Made by a program: the position numbers and the translations under genes
The notes under the pieces: generated by a model
Database searches by the model: none
Told to the model about the DNA's origin: nothing
The model's input: the letters and a program-made list of their open reading frames with translations, nothing else
Shown: one piece after another, positions 33,858-43,392 of the stretch
Layout of the letters: every line of letters starts with the position of its first letter
Numbering within the stretch: position 1 is the first letter of the stretch
From: Actinomycetota bacterium
GTDB lineage: Bacteria > Actinomycetota > Actinomycetes > Nanopelagicales > Nanopelagicaceae
Reading direction: 5' to 3'
Length of the DNA: 43,821 nt
NCBI GenBank assembly: GCA_009699375.1
Contig: WLOF01000003.1
Coordinates: 1 to 43,821 of the forward strand

Positions 33858-34397
33858 TCGCTTTCGAAGGGCAAGTAAGTATGAAGCCCCCGTAGCTAAC
33901 GTAACGACTACTCCCAAATACATAAAAAGGTCTCGATATATGAAGAGGTTATCGTTAAGAGGCAATACATAGAACCCCACGCCAAAACTTGTCATCATGG
34001 TTTTAATTTTTCCCCCACGATTGGCGGCAATCACTCCTCCTGAAATAACCATCAAGCGAACAATTGTGATTCCAATTTCACGAGTCAAAATTACTACAGT
34101 GATCCACCATGGCATGTCGCCCAAAATTGAGAGCCCGATCATGGCTGTACCGACAAGTGCTTTATCAGCAATGGGGTCAAGGAGTTTTCCCAGTTCTGTG
34201 ACACTGCCGCGACTTCTGGCTAATTTGCCATCAATGAAATCAGTCATGCCCACTATAAAGAAAAGCCACCAAGCGACTATTCGCCACGTTGAATCATGGC
34301 CGCCATTTTTGAAAAGAAAATATGCACATAAAGGCAGCGCTGCAATTCTTATAAGCGTTATTGAATTGGGTAAATTGAGTTCGCTAGGTTTTCTCAT
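33855..34397 (-). CDS. pgsA: CDP-diacylglycerol-glycerol-3-phosphate 3-phosphatidyltransferase
   Basis: A 180-residue membrane enzyme that makes phosphatidylglycerol phosphate from CDP-diacylglycerol. The complete CDP-alcohol phosphotransferase motif is present: D53, D56, G57, A60, R61, G70, D74 and D78. About five or six membrane helices are visible. The ATG overlaps the rimO stop by four bases. The order rimO-pgsA-cinA-clgR is common in Actinobacteria. A phosphatidylinositol-type substrate is less likely because of this context. Confidence 0.92.
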   Translation of the reverse strand: MRKPSELNLPNSITLIRIAALPLCAYFLFKNGGHDSTWRIVAWWLFFIVGMTDFIDGKLARSRGSVTELGKLLDPIADKALVGTAMIGLSILGDMPWWITVVILTREIGITIVRLMVISGGVIAANRGGKIKTMMTSFGVGFYVLPLNDNLFIYRDLFMYLGVVVTLATGASYLLALRKR

Positions 34398-35776
34398 ATT
34401 GCCTCTGCTATCAAATCTGCACCTATCGTTTCGCTCACCCGCGCACGAACATACTCGCCGACTGGAAAATCAGTACCGATAAAGGATGTAGATCCATCTA
34501 CTTCAGGTCCTTGGTGTTCGGCGCGACCCTCTTGCAACTCCGAATCCTCAATGAGAACGCTTATTTCTTGACCTATGCGTGCAGATGCCCGTTCGCTGAC
34601 AAGTTCATCGACTAACGACGCTAAATTTTCCACTCTTTCCCGTATGAGCTCTGGATCGACTTTGCCATCCAAACCAAGCGCTTCTGTATTGTCTTCATCT
34701 GAATAACCAAATACCCCTATCGCATCCAAATGAGCCGAACTCACGAAATTAACAAGCTCTTGGTAATCATCTTCAGTTTCTCCAGGAAAACCAACAATCA
34801 CATTCGAGCGAATTCCCGCTTCTGGAGAAATGGCACGAATTTGCTTAATGAGGTGTAGGAATTTCTCGCTATCCCCAAATCGACGCATTGCCCGCAATAT
34901 GCCTGCGCTGGAGTGCTGAAAGGACAAATCAAAATAAGGAACTACTTTAGAAGTTTCGGCGATAGCTTGAATTAAGGAGGGTCTCATTTCTGCAGGTTGC
35001 AAGTACGAAAGTCTAATTCGAGTAAGCCCATCAATCTGAGAAAGCTCTGGCAATAATTTTTCCATCAACTTCAAATCACCCAGATCTTTTCCATAAGAGG
35101 TCGTATTTTCACTCACCAGAAATACTTCACTAACACCGTGATCTACCAGCCAGGTGGCCTCTTCAATTATTTCTTTCGGGGGTCTGGAAACAAATGAACC
35201 CCGGAAATATGGAATTGCACAGAAAGAACATCGTCGATCGCACCCAGAGGCAATTTTTAACGGCGTCCACGGGGCATTACCTAATCGTTTACGAAAGAGC
35301 GACCCTCCGGCACCAACAGCAGAGGCGTACTCGGCATTGCGCACTTCTGCACGAGCGACAGGTGAAATAGGCAATAACGTTCGTCTATCTTTAGGAGCGT
35401 GGGTCTGATGTTTCTCTCCCGCAACAATTGCTTGTAATCGTGCGCTGATGTCGCGGTAGTCATCGAAACTTAATATCGCATCCGTATCAGGTAGCGCCTC
35501 TGCTAATTCATTTCCGTATCTCTCGGCCATGCAACCCACGGCTACAACCGCACGTGTAACACCGTGCCCCTTCAGTGAATTCGCTTCAAGCAAAGTGTCG
35601 ATTGAGTCTTTCTTGGCTGATTCAATAAATCCACATGTATTAACGAGTGCGACTTCTGCTAATTCGACATCGTCAACTAAAGTCCAACCATCCGCCTGGA
35701 GTCGACCTGCTAATTCTTCCGAGTCAACTTCATTGCGTGCGCACCCCAAAGTAACGACGGCAACAGTGCGTTTCAT
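34394..35776 (-). CDS. rimO: Ribosomal protein S12 methylthiotransferase
   Basis: A 460-residue radical-SAM enzyme that methylthiolates a conserved Asp of ribosomal protein S12. The auxiliary cluster ligands are C12, C48 and C82. The radical-SAM motif is C179, C183 and C186 in [21 protein letters not shown] domain lies at the C-terminus. The N-terminal [17 protein letters not shown] distinguishes RimO from MiaB, which is also in this window. A -10 TATCAT seven bases upstream suggests a leaderless transcript. It overlaps pgsA by four bases. Confidence 0.95.
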   Translation of the reverse strand: MKRTVAVVTLGCARNEVDSEELAGRLQADGWTLVDDVELAEVALVNTCGFIESAKKDSIDTLLEANSLKGHGVTRAVVAVGCMAERYGNELAEALPDTDAILSFDDYRDISARLQAIVAGEKHQTHAPKDRRTLLPISPVARAEVRNAEYASAVGAGGSLFRKRLGNAPWTPLKIASGCDRRCSFCAIPYFRGSFVSRPPKEIIEEATWLVDHGVSEVFLVSENTTSYGKDLGDLKLMEKLLPELSQIDGLTRIRLSYLQPAEMRPSLIQAIAETSKVVPYFDLSFQHSSAGILRAMRRFGDSEKFLHLIKQIRAISPEAGIRSNVIVGFPGETEDDYQELVNFVSSAHLDAIGVFGYSDEDNTEALGLDGKVDPELIRERVENLASLVDELVSERASARIGQEISVLIEDSELQEGRAEHQGPEVDGSTSFIGTDFPVGEYVRARVSETIGADLIAEAI

Positions 35777-35783
35777 TGAAGCG

Positions 35784-35789
35784 ATGATA
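35784..35789 (-). promoter_or_regulatory. -10 element (TATCAT), leaderless rimO
   Basis: TATCAT on the minus strand is seven bases before the rimO ATG at 35776. Confidence 0.45.
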
Positions 35790-35794
35790 CAGAT

Positions 35795-36529
35795 TTAATT
35801 CGAAGAATTCGCCTCGAAAGTACGATCTACGACTTCTCCAACTGCTCCGAGGCTGGCTTCGGGCTTTCCATTGACGAATACATCCACTGCACCAGCATTC
35901 CCAAAACGGACATTGATTTTTTCATTGGCTGAGAATGTTTTATTTTCACCTTGGGCCATACGCCCTGAATACAAAATGGTTCCAGCGCTATCGCTTACTA
36001 ACAACCACGTAGAACCATGTGCCGCACTCAATTGCACAGTTACAGCGTTTGCACCAGTGGCGACAACCGATTGCTGAGGAGTTGGAGTCACAGTTGGTTT
36101 AGCTGGAGCAGTTGGTGCTGATGGTGACTTTTTAGCAGAAGTTGCAGAATTCATATTTGAGATCACAAGTTGACCTCCGCCGACAAGCACGAGGGCTGAC
36201 GCAGAAATAATTGCCAACGTCTTTATCGAAATTCTGTTCTTCTCATTTTTCGGGGTTGTCACATTGTTTTCGACGAGTAAGTCATACATCGAACGAGAGG
36301 CTGTTGATTGTTCGGCATCGAATAGTTCGAGAAATTCTAAAGGGTCGCAATTAAGTGCAACAGCAACATTTCGAACGTGACCACGAGCGTATGTCTCACC
36401 GCCACATTTTTCGAAATTATCATTTTCAAATTCCCTTAATAAACTTGCTCTAATGCTGGTTCTTTCGGCAAGATCATCAAGACTCATGCCAGCGCGTTTA
36501 CGCGCTGAGGCAATTGTTGAACCTAAAGT
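35795..36529 (-). CDS. RodZ-like membrane-anchored HTH protein
   Basis: A 244-residue protein with an N-terminal Xre/HTH_25 domain (TIASARKRAGMSLDDLAERTSIRASLL, then ENDNFEKCGGETYARGHVRNVA). One membrane helix follows (IKTLAIISASALVLVGGG), then a Pro/Thr-rich linker and a C-terminal beta-rich DUF4115-like domain. This is the RodZ architecture, linked to cell shape and division. I chose the ATG at 36529 because AAAGG stands six bases upstream; an ATG six codons earlier lacks a site. It sits between ftsK and rimO, its usual place in Actinobacteria. Confidence 0.85.
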   Translation of the reverse strand, partial: TLGSTIASARKRAGMSLDDLAERTSIRASLLREFENDNFEKCGGETYARGHVRNVAVALNCDPLEFLELFDAEQSTASRSMYDLLVENNVTTPKNEKNRISIKTLAIISASALVLVGGGQLVISNMNSATSAKKSPSAPTAPAKPTVTPTPQQSVVATGANAVTVQLSAAHGSTWLLVSDSAGTILYSGRMAQGENKTFSANEKINVRFGNAGAVDVFVNGKPEASLGAVGEVVDRTFEANSSN

Positions 36530-36676
36530 CATGAGTAGCCTTTGCAATACGGAGAAGTTGAGTTCTTAGGATAGCCCCACGAACTCCGAGGGAGAAGAGC
36601 AGGTGGTGGCTATCAAGCAAATTGCGAGTGATATCCCCCTAAACGCTCACCCGATTACAAGCCAACAGATAAAAAT
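36530..36676. other. Intergenic region between ftsK and the RodZ-like gene
   Basis: I see no reading frame, RNA gene or clear terminator in these 147 bases. They must contain the promoter of the RodZ-like gene unless it is read from ftsK. Confidence 0.4.
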
Positions 36677-38992
36677 TTAGTCGTGAATAGTGTTCAAAAC
36701 CGTTTCTAAGTCTTCAACTTTGACTAATACCGTCCGCGCCTTGGAACCTTCTGAAGGACCAACAATTCCACGGGATTCCATTAAATCCATTAATCGCCCA
36801 GCTTTTGCAAATCCCACTCGTAATTTCCGTTGCAACATAGATGTAGAACCAAACTGAGTTGTAATCACTAGATGCACTGCTTGCAATAATAAGTCAATGT
36901 CATCTCCAATTTCTTGTTCACTCACAGCGGTACGCGTTTGAGGCACCACTACATCCGTTCTGTATCGGGGAGAGAGTTGAGCTTTAACATGGTTAACAAC
37001 TACTTCTATTTCACGCTCAGAAACATAGGCGCCTTGAATACGCACTGCTCTGCTTGCACCCATGGGAATAAAGAGAGCATCACCTTGACCAATGAGTTTT
37101 TCTGCTCCGCCAGAATCCAAAATAACTCTGCTATCAGCTAATGAGCTCGTAGCAAAAGAAAGTCTCGATGGCACGTTTGCCTTAATGAGGCCAGTGACGA
37201 CATCCACACTTGGGCGCTGTGTTGCAAGCACCAGGTGAATACCTGCAGATCGTGCTAATTGAGTAATCCTGACAACACATTCTTCAACTTCTTTTGCTGC
37301 AATCATCATCAAGTCCGCAAGTTCATCGATGATCACTAATAAGTAAGGATAAGGCTCAAGCACTCGATCACTACCGGCAGGAGCAACAGCTTTACCGGCC
37401 CGGACCGCTTTATTGAAATCATCGATGTGGCGATACCCAAAAGTTGAAAGATCTTCGTAGCGCAAATCCATTTCGCGAACGACCCATTGAAGTGCATCCG
37501 CTGCCTTCTTCGGACTCGTAATGATGGGAGTAATAAGATGTGGAATTCCTTCATAGGCAGTTAATTCAACTCGCTTAGGGTCAATGAGCACTAAGCGAAC
37601 ATCATCAGGTGTTGCCCGCATCAAGATAGAAGTAATCATGGCGTTGATCATTGATGATTTACCCGCACCAGTTGCTCCTGCAACAAGTAAATGAGGCATC
37701 TTGGCTAAGTTAGCGCAAACAAAATTGCCTTCTACATCTTTCCCGAGCGCCACAAGCATTGGGTGATGATCTGAACCCGCAATAGTTGAACGCAGAACAT
37801 CGCCCAGTGCAACGATTTCACGATCAGTATTGGGTATTTCAATACCGACTGCAGATTTGCCTGGAATGGGTGAAAGTATGCGAACTTCAGCACTCGCAAC
37901 TGCGTAAGAAATATTCTTGGCCAGTGCGGTAATGCGTTCAACTTTAACAGCGCTTCCTAACTCAACTTCATAGCGAGTTACAGTTGGACCTCTCATAAAT
38001 CCTGTAACAACAGCATCAATTTCAAATTGCGCAAAAACCTCTGTGAGGGCTGCTACGACGCTGTCATTAGCTTTGCTCTTAGACTTTGATGGTTGCCCAG
38101 TACGCAAACTCTCAGGAGGGGGCAGCTCATAAGGAGTGTCATTAGTCAGGAGTAGTTGAACGGGTCGATCACTTGCAACCTTTTCAGGTTCAGGAGGCAG
38201 CGCAATCGGAACAGTAAATTCTTCATCAAAGCTTTCTTCATCGAGTTCTTCTTCAAGATCTTCTGCTTCGTTATCTCGGTGATGCCAGTCAGCTACAAGC
38301 GGAGTTTCAAAAGGCTCGGATTCGGAAATTTCGAAATCTTCACTAACCCGCCGAACCCCTTTTGCGCTCTTATCAAAAACCCATCGAAATGCGGAACTCA
38401 TCCGTGAAAATACTTCAGATACAGGTGTTGCCGTAATAACGAGGACTCCAAAAATGAAAAGTAGCGCAAGAACTGGGTACGTCAGTAACGGCGTCATCAG
38501 AGCCACTAATGGGCGAGAAACGCCAAAACCAATCCAACCCCCGCCATGTCGCATTGCCGTAGCTCCGGTACCAGATGAACCGTTGAGCATGTGAAGTAAT
38601 CCGGTACTACTGAGCAACAAAGCTAACGTTCCAATGGTGATTCTTCCTGTTGCCGCTTTTTCATCAGGAACGCGAAAAAGTCTGATGGCGAAATACAACA
38701 AAATTAAAGGAATAATTAATCCGATTCGACCGACGGCCCCATAAAAGAATGAAAATAGAACGCGCCCCATCAAGTTGCTGCTATGAAACCATGTTCCTGC
38801 AGAGGCAAGAAGGGCAAAAATAAAAAACAAAAAGGCAAAACCGTCGCGCTGATGTGCAGGATCTAAATCGCGAGCACCGCGGGCAATAAATCTAATTCCA
38901 GCGCCAAGAGTTTTGGCAAGAAACCACCAGAGGCCAGAAGCTCCACGGGCAATTGGTGCGCCCTTAGATTCCTGCTTCTTCTTTTTAGCCAT
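36677..38992 (-). CDS. ftsK: DNA translocase FtsK
   Basis: A 771-residue septal DNA pump that clears chromosome dimers and traffics DNA during division. The N-terminus has four or five membrane helices (about 50-190). A short acidic linker follows (220-262). The motor domain has Walker A GATGAGKS (439-446), Walker B LLVIIDELADLMM and TQRPSVDVVTGLIK. The C-terminal gamma domain (STSMLQRKLRVGFAKAGRLMDLME) reads KOPS sites. The linker is much shorter than in enteric FtsK. A -10 TACGCT stands seven bases before the ATG. Confidence 0.95.
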   Translation of the reverse strand: MAKKKKQESKGAPIARGASGLWWFLAKTLGAGIRFIARGARDLDPAHQRDGFAFLFFIFALLASAGTWFHSSNLMGRVLFSFFYGAVGRIGLIIPLILLYFAIRLFRVPDEKAATGRITIGTLALLLSSTGLLHMLNGSSGTGATAMRHGGGWIGFGVSRPLVALMTPLLTYPVLALLFIFGVLVITATPVSEVFSRMSSAFRWVFDKSAKGVRRVSEDFEISESEPFETPLVADWHHRDNEAEDLEEELDEESFDEEFTVPIALPPEPEKVASDRPVQLLLTNDTPYELPPPESLRTGQPSKSKSKANDSVVAALTEVFAQFEIDAVVTGFMRGPTVTRYEVELGSAVKVERITALAKNISYAVASAEVRILSPIPGKSAVGIEIPNTDREIVALGDVLRSTIAGSDHHPMLVALGKDVEGNFVCANLAKMPHLLVAGATGAGKSSMINAMITSILMRATPDDVRLVLIDPKRVELTAYEGIPHLITPIITSPKKAADALQWVVREMDLRYEDLSTFGYRHIDDFNKAVRAGKAVAPAGSDRVLEPYPYLLVIIDELADLMMIAAKEVEECVVRITQLARSAGIHLVLATQRPSVDVVTGLIKANVPSRLSFATSSLADSRVILDSGGAEKLIGQGDALFIPMGASRAVRIQGAYVSEREIEVVVNHVKAQLSPRYRTDVVVPQTRTAVSEQEIGDDIDLLLQAVHLVITTQFGSTSMLQRKLRVGFAKAGRLMDLMESRGIVGPSEGSKARTVLVKVEDLETVLNTIHD

Positions 38993-38999
38993 GGGGTTG

Positions 39000-39005
39000 A
39001 GCGTA
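39000..39005 (-). promoter_or_regulatory. -10 element (TACGCT), leaderless ftsK
   Basis: TACGCT on the minus strand is seven bases before the ftsK ATG at 38992. An AAGGAA further upstream is too far from the start to serve as a ribosome site. Confidence 0.45.
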
Positions 39006-39050
39006 ATTCCTTAGCAAAATCGACAAGGTCAGGCGCGCCGAGGTTAAGGG

Positions 39051-40733
39051 TTATACCTCTATGACAAGTGGAACAATCATTGGACGACGTCGATGTTCTC
39101 CCCCGACCCAACCGCCAACTGTCTTCCTAACAATTTGCGACAACTGGTGCGTTCCATTGATGCCTTCTGTCACTGCGACTGCAAGTGCTTTTTCAATTCT
39201 CAATTTCACTTCATCAAAGAGTTCAAGATCCTCTGCAAATCCACGAGCGTGAATATCAGGGCCAGCAACGATTTTTCCACTCTGCGCATCAATCACAACA
39301 ACAACCGAAATAAATCCTTCTTCTCCTAAAATTCGTCGATCTTTAAGTGAAGCTTCAGTGATATCACCGATGCTTTGTCCATCTACATAAACAAATCCCA
39401 CAGGAACGCTTCCTGAAACTTTTGCTTCGTGATTAATCAAGTCCACAACAATTCCATTTTCAACAATAATTGCATTTTCACGAGGTACGCCAGTTTGAAT
39501 CGCTAACTCAGCGTTGGCACGCAAATGGCGCCATTCTCCGTGTACAGGCATAACGTATTTTGGCTTAACGATGTTGTAGCAATAGAGAAGTTCTCCTGCT
39601 GCTGCATGGCCAGAAACATGCACCAGGGCATTGCCTTTGTGAACTACTCGTGCACCAAATCGAGTCAATTCATTTATTACTCGATAGACGGGATTTTCAT
39701 TGCCAGGAATTAATGAGGAGGCAAGAACGACCGTGTCACCCTCACCCACACGAATCGAATGATCACCATTTGCCATGCGAGAAAGTGCGGCAAGTGGCTC
39801 TCCTTGTGAGCCGGTGCAAATAAGAACAACGTTATCTCCGTAATTTTCTAATTCCTTTGAATCGATCACGCTATTTTGAGGAATTGTTAAGTACCCCATA
39901 TCTTGAGCAATTTTCATATTGCGGACCATGGAGCGTCCGACAAATGCAACTTTGCGATCATGCGAGACAGCAGTGTCGATAATTTGTTGGACTCTGTGAA
40001 CATGCGAGGCAAAAGATGCAACTATTACCCGGCGTTTAGTTGCACGAAAAACTCTATCGAGCACGGGCATAATTTCTCGCTCCGATGGGGTGAAACCTGG
40101 AACGTCGGCGTTAGTGGAATCCACTAAGAAAAGGTCGACTCCTTTTTCACCTAGCGCTGCAAAAGCCCGTAAATCAGTAATGCGACCATCGAGTGGAAGT
40201 TGATCCATTTTGAAATCACCAGTGTGCAAAACAGTTCCTGCACTTGTGTGAATAGCAACTGCGAGAGCATCTGGAATCGAGTGGTTAACTGCAACAAAAT
40301 CGACAGTAAAGGGCCCTATGTCTTCGCTCATATCAGCCCGGACTTCACGCATTAATGGAGTAATTCTGTGCTCTTTCAGTTTCGCACCGACAAGTGCCAG
40401 CGTAAGCGCCGATCCATATACAGCGATATCTCCGCGTTCACGCAATAAATAGGGAACGGCGCCGATGTGATCTTCATGTCCGTGTGTGAGGACAATTCCG
40501 ATCACGTCGTTGAGGCGATCTCGAATATAAGAAAAGTCAGGAAGAATTAAATCAATACCTGGCTGGGTTTCCTCAGGAAAAAGTACTCCGCAGTCAACGA
40601 TTAATAATTTGCCGGCAGTTTCGAAAACGGTCATGTTGCGACCAATTTCGCCTAATCCGCCGAGTGCAACGATTCGTAAACCGCCTGCAACTAACTTTGC
40701 TGGAGTATCCAGCCCTGGATGCGGATGTGTCAT
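39051..40733 (-). CDS. rnj: Ribonuclease J
   Basis: A 560-residue metallo-beta-lactamase/beta-CASP nuclease with 5'-3' exo- and endonuclease activity in mRNA decay and rRNA maturation. The zinc ligands are H84, H86, D88 and H89 in THGHEDHIG. HTGDFKMDQLPLDG and the beta-CASP segments VDSTNADVPG and CTGSQGEPLAALSRMANG follow, then HVSGHAAAGEL. It overlaps the dapA stop by one base (TAATG), so translation is coupled. dapA-rnj-ftsK is a standard actinobacterial order. Confidence 0.95.
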   Translation of the reverse strand: MTHPHPGLDTPAKLVAGGLRIVALGGLGEIGRNMTVFETAGKLLIVDCGVLFPEETQPGIDLILPDFSYIRDRLNDVIGIVLTHGHEDHIGAVPYLLRERGDIAVYGSALTLALVGAKLKEHRITPLMREVRADMSEDIGPFTVDFVAVNHSIPDALAVAIHTSAGTVLHTGDFKMDQLPLDGRITDLRAFAALGEKGVDLFLVDSTNADVPGFTPSEREIMPVLDRVFRATKRRVIVASFASHVHRVQQIIDTAVSHDRKVAFVGRSMVRNMKIAQDMGYLTIPQNSVIDSKELENYGDNVVLICTGSQGEPLAALSRMANGDHSIRVGEGDTVVLASSLIPGNENPVYRVINELTRFGARVVHKGNALVHVSGHAAAGELLYCYNIVKPKYVMPVHGEWRHLRANAELAIQTGVPRENAIIVENGIVVDLINHEAKVSGSVPVGFVYVDGQSIGDITEASLKDRRILGEEGFISVVVVIDAQSGKIVAGPDIHARGFAEDLELFDEVKLRIEKALAVAVTEGINGTHQLSQIVRKTVGGWVGGEHRRRPMIVPLVIEV

Positions 40734-41623
40734 TATTTCAAAGTTACGCCGCCGGCGATCAGATCTTGTCGCAATTGCGCGATCTGCTCGGGCGTTGCAT
40801 CCACTAAAGGTAAACGAGTGAAGCCACCAGGTAATCCCATGAGATTAAGGGCAGCTTTAGTTAAAATCGCACCTTGAGTGCGAAATGTTCCTGTAAAGAC
40901 AGGCAAAATCTTCTGATGAATCTCTAGTGCACGAGAAGAATTTCCAGCAAACCAACTATCGAGCATCTCTCTCAGTTGTGCACCAACGGTATGTCCGCAC
41001 ACTGATACAAATCCCACTGCTCCAACAGATAGCAACGGTAAATTGAGAATGTCATCGCCTGAGTACACAGGAATTCCAGAGCGTTTGATAACCCAAGAAG
41101 TTGAAGCAACATCACCTTTGGCATCTTTCAGCGCTGCAATGCGGGGGTGCTCAGCTAAGCGAACGATTGTGTCTGGCTCGATTGCTATTCCGGTGCGACC
41201 AGGAATGTCGTACATCATGACGGGCAAATCACTGGCATCTGCAATTGCGCGAAAATGCGCTTCGATTCCGGCTTGTGGAGGTTTGTTGTAATAAGGAGTA
41301 ACAACAAGTAATCCATGTGCTCCAGCTTTTTGTGCGCGAAGTGCTTGTTCAACCGAGTGTGTCGTTTCATTATTTCCAGCACCGGCAATTACTTTCGCCT
41401 TATTACCGACTGCTTCTACAACTACTTTAATTATTTTGTCTTTCTCGTCATCACTTGTCGTTGGCGCTTCACCAGTAGTTCCATTAACAACAATTGCATC
41501 ATGACCCGTAGAAAGAAGATGGGCAGCTAGTTGCGAAACTCCGTCCCAGTCGATAGAAAGATCCTTTTTGAATGGCGTAACCATTGCAGTCGCCAAGCGC
41601 CCAAACGGAGGAAGGATTGTCAT
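40733..41623 (-). CDS. dapA: 4-hydroxy-tetrahydrodipicolinate synthase
   Basis: A 296-residue TIM-barrel aldolase that condenses pyruvate with aspartate semialdehyde at the entry to the diaminopimelate/lysine pathway. The Schiff-base Lys is K166 in AALKDAKGD. The catalytic Tyr is Y138 in MMYDIPGRTG, and VNGTTGEAPTTSDDE carries the family Thr pair. It acts upstream of DapF, encoded at 28 kb. The -10 TAGCCT lies six bases before the ATG, a leaderless start. rnj follows with overlapping codons. Confidence 0.95.
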   Translation of the reverse strand: MTILPPFGRLATAMVTPFKKDLSIDWDGVSQLAAHLLSTGHDAIVVNGTTGEAPTTSDDEKDKIIKVVVEAVGNKAKVIAGAGNNETTHSVEQALRAQKAGAHGLLVVTPYYNKPPQAGIEAHFRAIADASDLPVMMYDIPGRTGIAIEPDTIVRLAEHPRIAALKDAKGDVASTSWVIKRSGIPVYSGDDILNLPLLSVGAVGFVSVCGHTVGAQLREMLDSWFAGNSSRALEIHQKILPVFTGTFRTQGAILTKAALNLMGLPGGFTRLPLVDATPEQIAQLRQDLIAGGVTLK

Positions 41624-41629
41624 GAGGTA

Positions 41630-41635
41630 AGGCTA
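41630..41635 (-). promoter_or_regulatory. -10 element (TAGCCT), leaderless dapA-rnj operon
   Basis: TAGCCT on the minus strand is six bases before the dapA ATG at 41623. It lies in the 20-base gap after thyX. Confidence 0.6.
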
Positions 41636-41643
41636 CCGCAAGG

Positions 41644-42360
41644 TCAAGGAGCGATACGGCCTGATTTTTGAAATGCTCCGTAGGTCAAGGGCATAAGAAT
41701 GGCGAAATGTTCTTCCATTTTCTCCGCAACCATCTCGATCTCGCGCTGAGGGTAGCTTGGAAAATGTGAGCCCTCATGTGAGGTGCGAAGGGAAAGAAAA
41801 TTCATCAGAGCCCTAGCGTTCATGGTCACATACATTGACGAATAGAGCGCAACAGGCAAAACGGCTCGAGCGACTTCTCGTGCAACTCCAGCTTCTAGCA
41901 TTTTTTGATATCGCTCGTAAGTAAAGAGATAACTTTCCTTCATCGCGTTAACTGTTATTTCAAATTGTTCTTGAGTTCCATCTTCAAATGTATATGCGCC
42001 TGTTTTACCCACTTGAACTAATTTTCTTTCCTTGTTTGGTACATAAAAAACAGGTTGAAGTTCACGATAGCGGCCGCTCTCTTCATTGTATGAAGCGATT
42101 CGATGGCGCATAAATTCGCGGAAGACAAAGATTGGGGCTGAAACAAAAAATGTCATAGATGTATGTTCGAATGGTGAACCATGGCGCTCGCGAGCAAGGT
42201 AATTAATTAATCCAGCAGAACGCGCTGGATCCTCGCCAACTTCTTCTAACGATTGTTCTCCGGCGGTAGAAACCCGTGCAGCCCAAATAACATCAGCATC
42301 GCTTGCACTGGCTTTGACCAGTTCAACGGTCATATCACTTCGAAAAATGGCTTCAGACAT
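41644..42360 (-). CDS. thyX: Flavin-dependent thymidylate synthase
   Basis: A 238-residue FAD-dependent enzyme that methylates dUMP to dTMP with methylenetetrahydrofolate and NADPH. The ThyX signature RHRX7S is RHRIASYNEES within EFMRHRIASYNEESGRY. ARAVLPVALYSSMYVTMNARALMNFLSLR fits the C-terminal nucleotide-binding part. It uses dUMP made by dUTPase. No thyA is in the window. A -10 TAGGGT is six bases before the ATG. thyX followed by dapA is a frequent actinobacterial pair. Confidence 0.95.
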   Translation of the reverse strand: MSEAIFRSDMTVELVKASASDADVIWAARVSTAGEQSLEEVGEDPARSAGLINYLARERHGSPFEHTSMTFFVSAPIFVFREFMRHRIASYNEESGRYRELQPVFYVPNKERKLVQVGKTGAYTFEDGTQEQFEITVNAMKESYLFTYERYQKMLEAGVAREVARAVLPVALYSSMYVTMNARALMNFLSLRTSHEGSHFPSYPQREIEMVAEKMEEHFAILMPLTYGAFQKSGRIAP

Positions 42361-42366
42361 GTCGCG

Positions 42367-42372
42367 ACCCTA
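42367..42372 (-). promoter_or_regulatory. -10 element (TAGGGT), leaderless thyX
   Basis: TAGGGT on the minus strand is six bases before the thyX ATG at 42360. Confidence 0.55.
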
Positions 42373-42411
42373 TCTATCCCCAGTAGAAGTACTAAGGATT
42401 GATACGGCACA

Positions 42412-43086
42412 ATGGCGGTCGTGTCGAACACAAGAGGATTAACCCTTCGAGACTCCCTTAGCGTCTCAATTACCGTTGGGGCTTATGGCGCTGCATTCGG
42501 AGCGGCAAGTGTTGCAGCAGGCTTCTCAGTCCTTCAAAGTTGTTTGCTTTCCTTGCTCACATTTTCTGGCGCTTCACAATTTGCAGTAATCGGCGTCATC
42601 GGGGCTGGCGGAAGTGCGCTGAGCGGAATTACAACTGCGTCGCTCTTAGGTTTTCGCAACGGACTTTACGGATTGCGCATGGCCCCACTTCTTAAAATAC
42701 GCGGAGTAAAAAGAATCATTGGCGCGCATGTCACAATCGACGAATCCACTGGCGTTGCACTCTCCCAAGAATCTCGTGGAATAGATGCGATGCGTCAAGG
42801 ATTTTGGTACACAGGTTTTGGTGTATTTATTTTCTGGAATTTGTTCACACTTGCTGGCGCATTTGGTGCACAAGCAATGGGAGATCCAGCTTCGTGGGGA
42901 CTCGATGCTGCTGTACCCGCCGCATTTCTAGGACTTGTTTGGCCACGATTGAAAACTTCAGTTGATCGAGCACTTGCGATCTCGGCCGTAGCAATGGCTC
43001 TCGTGCTCACACCATTTCTGCCCGCAGGTTTACCCATTATTGCCACAACGTTGCTGGCACTTGGCATGGGGCTGCGGAAGAAATGA
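42412..43086 (+). CDS. azlC: AzlC-family branched-chain amino acid exporter subunit
   Basis: A 224-residue membrane protein, the large subunit of the AzlCD exporter for branched-chain amino acids or their analogues. The N-terminal half has the family-like SVSITVGAYGAAFGAASVAAGF and LLTFSGASQFAVIGVIGAGG, followed by LLGFRNGLYGLRMAPLL. About six hydrophobic segments are visible. It is divergent from thyX with 51 bases between starts and overlaps azlD by four bases. The substrate is inferred from the family. Confidence 0.9.
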   Translation: MAVVSNTRGLTLRDSLSVSITVGAYGAAFGAASVAAGFSVLQSCLLSLLTFSGASQFAVIGVIGAGGSALSGITTASLLGFRNGLYGLRMAPLLKIRGVKRIIGAHVTIDESTGVALSQESRGIDAMRQGFWYTGFGVFIFWNLFTLAGAFGAQAMGDPASWGLDAAVPAAFLGLVWPRLKTSVDRALAISAVAMALVLTPFLPAGLPIIATTLLALGMGLRKK

Positions 43087-43388
43087 ATATCTACTGGTGG
43101 GGCGTACTTGGCACAAGTGCAATTGCATTTGCGCTGAAATACATAGGTCATTCAATTCCAGAGCGCTATCTTTCGCATCCGAAAATTCAAGCAACAAATG
43201 TACTTATTCCTATAGTTTTGCTGAGTGCGCTTGTCGGCGTCCAAACTTTCACTGAAAAAACTCAACTCATTCTTGACCACAGGGCAGCCGGATTAGGAGT
43301 TGCTCTTATAGCGCTCTTTCTCAAAGCGCCATTTCCTATAGTTGTTCTCAGTGCAGCACTTTCTTCAGCGCTGCTCTACCACTTATAA
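43083..43388 (+). CDS. azlD: AzlD-family small subunit
   Basis: A 101-residue membrane protein with about four hydrophobic segments, the usual size of AzlD. Visible marks are the N-terminal WGVLGTSAIAFALKYIGHSIP and a C-terminal LGVALIALFLKAPFPIVVLSAALSSALL. It overlaps azlC by four bases (ATGA), so the two subunits are made together. Its 3' end is four bases from the convergent dehydrogenase gene. Confidence 0.88.
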   Translation: MNIYWWGVLGTSAIAFALKYIGHSIPERYLSHPKIQATNVLIPIVLLSALVGVQTFTEKTQLILDHRAAGLGVALIALFLKAPFPIVVLSAALSSALLYHL

Positions 43389-43392
43389 AAAT

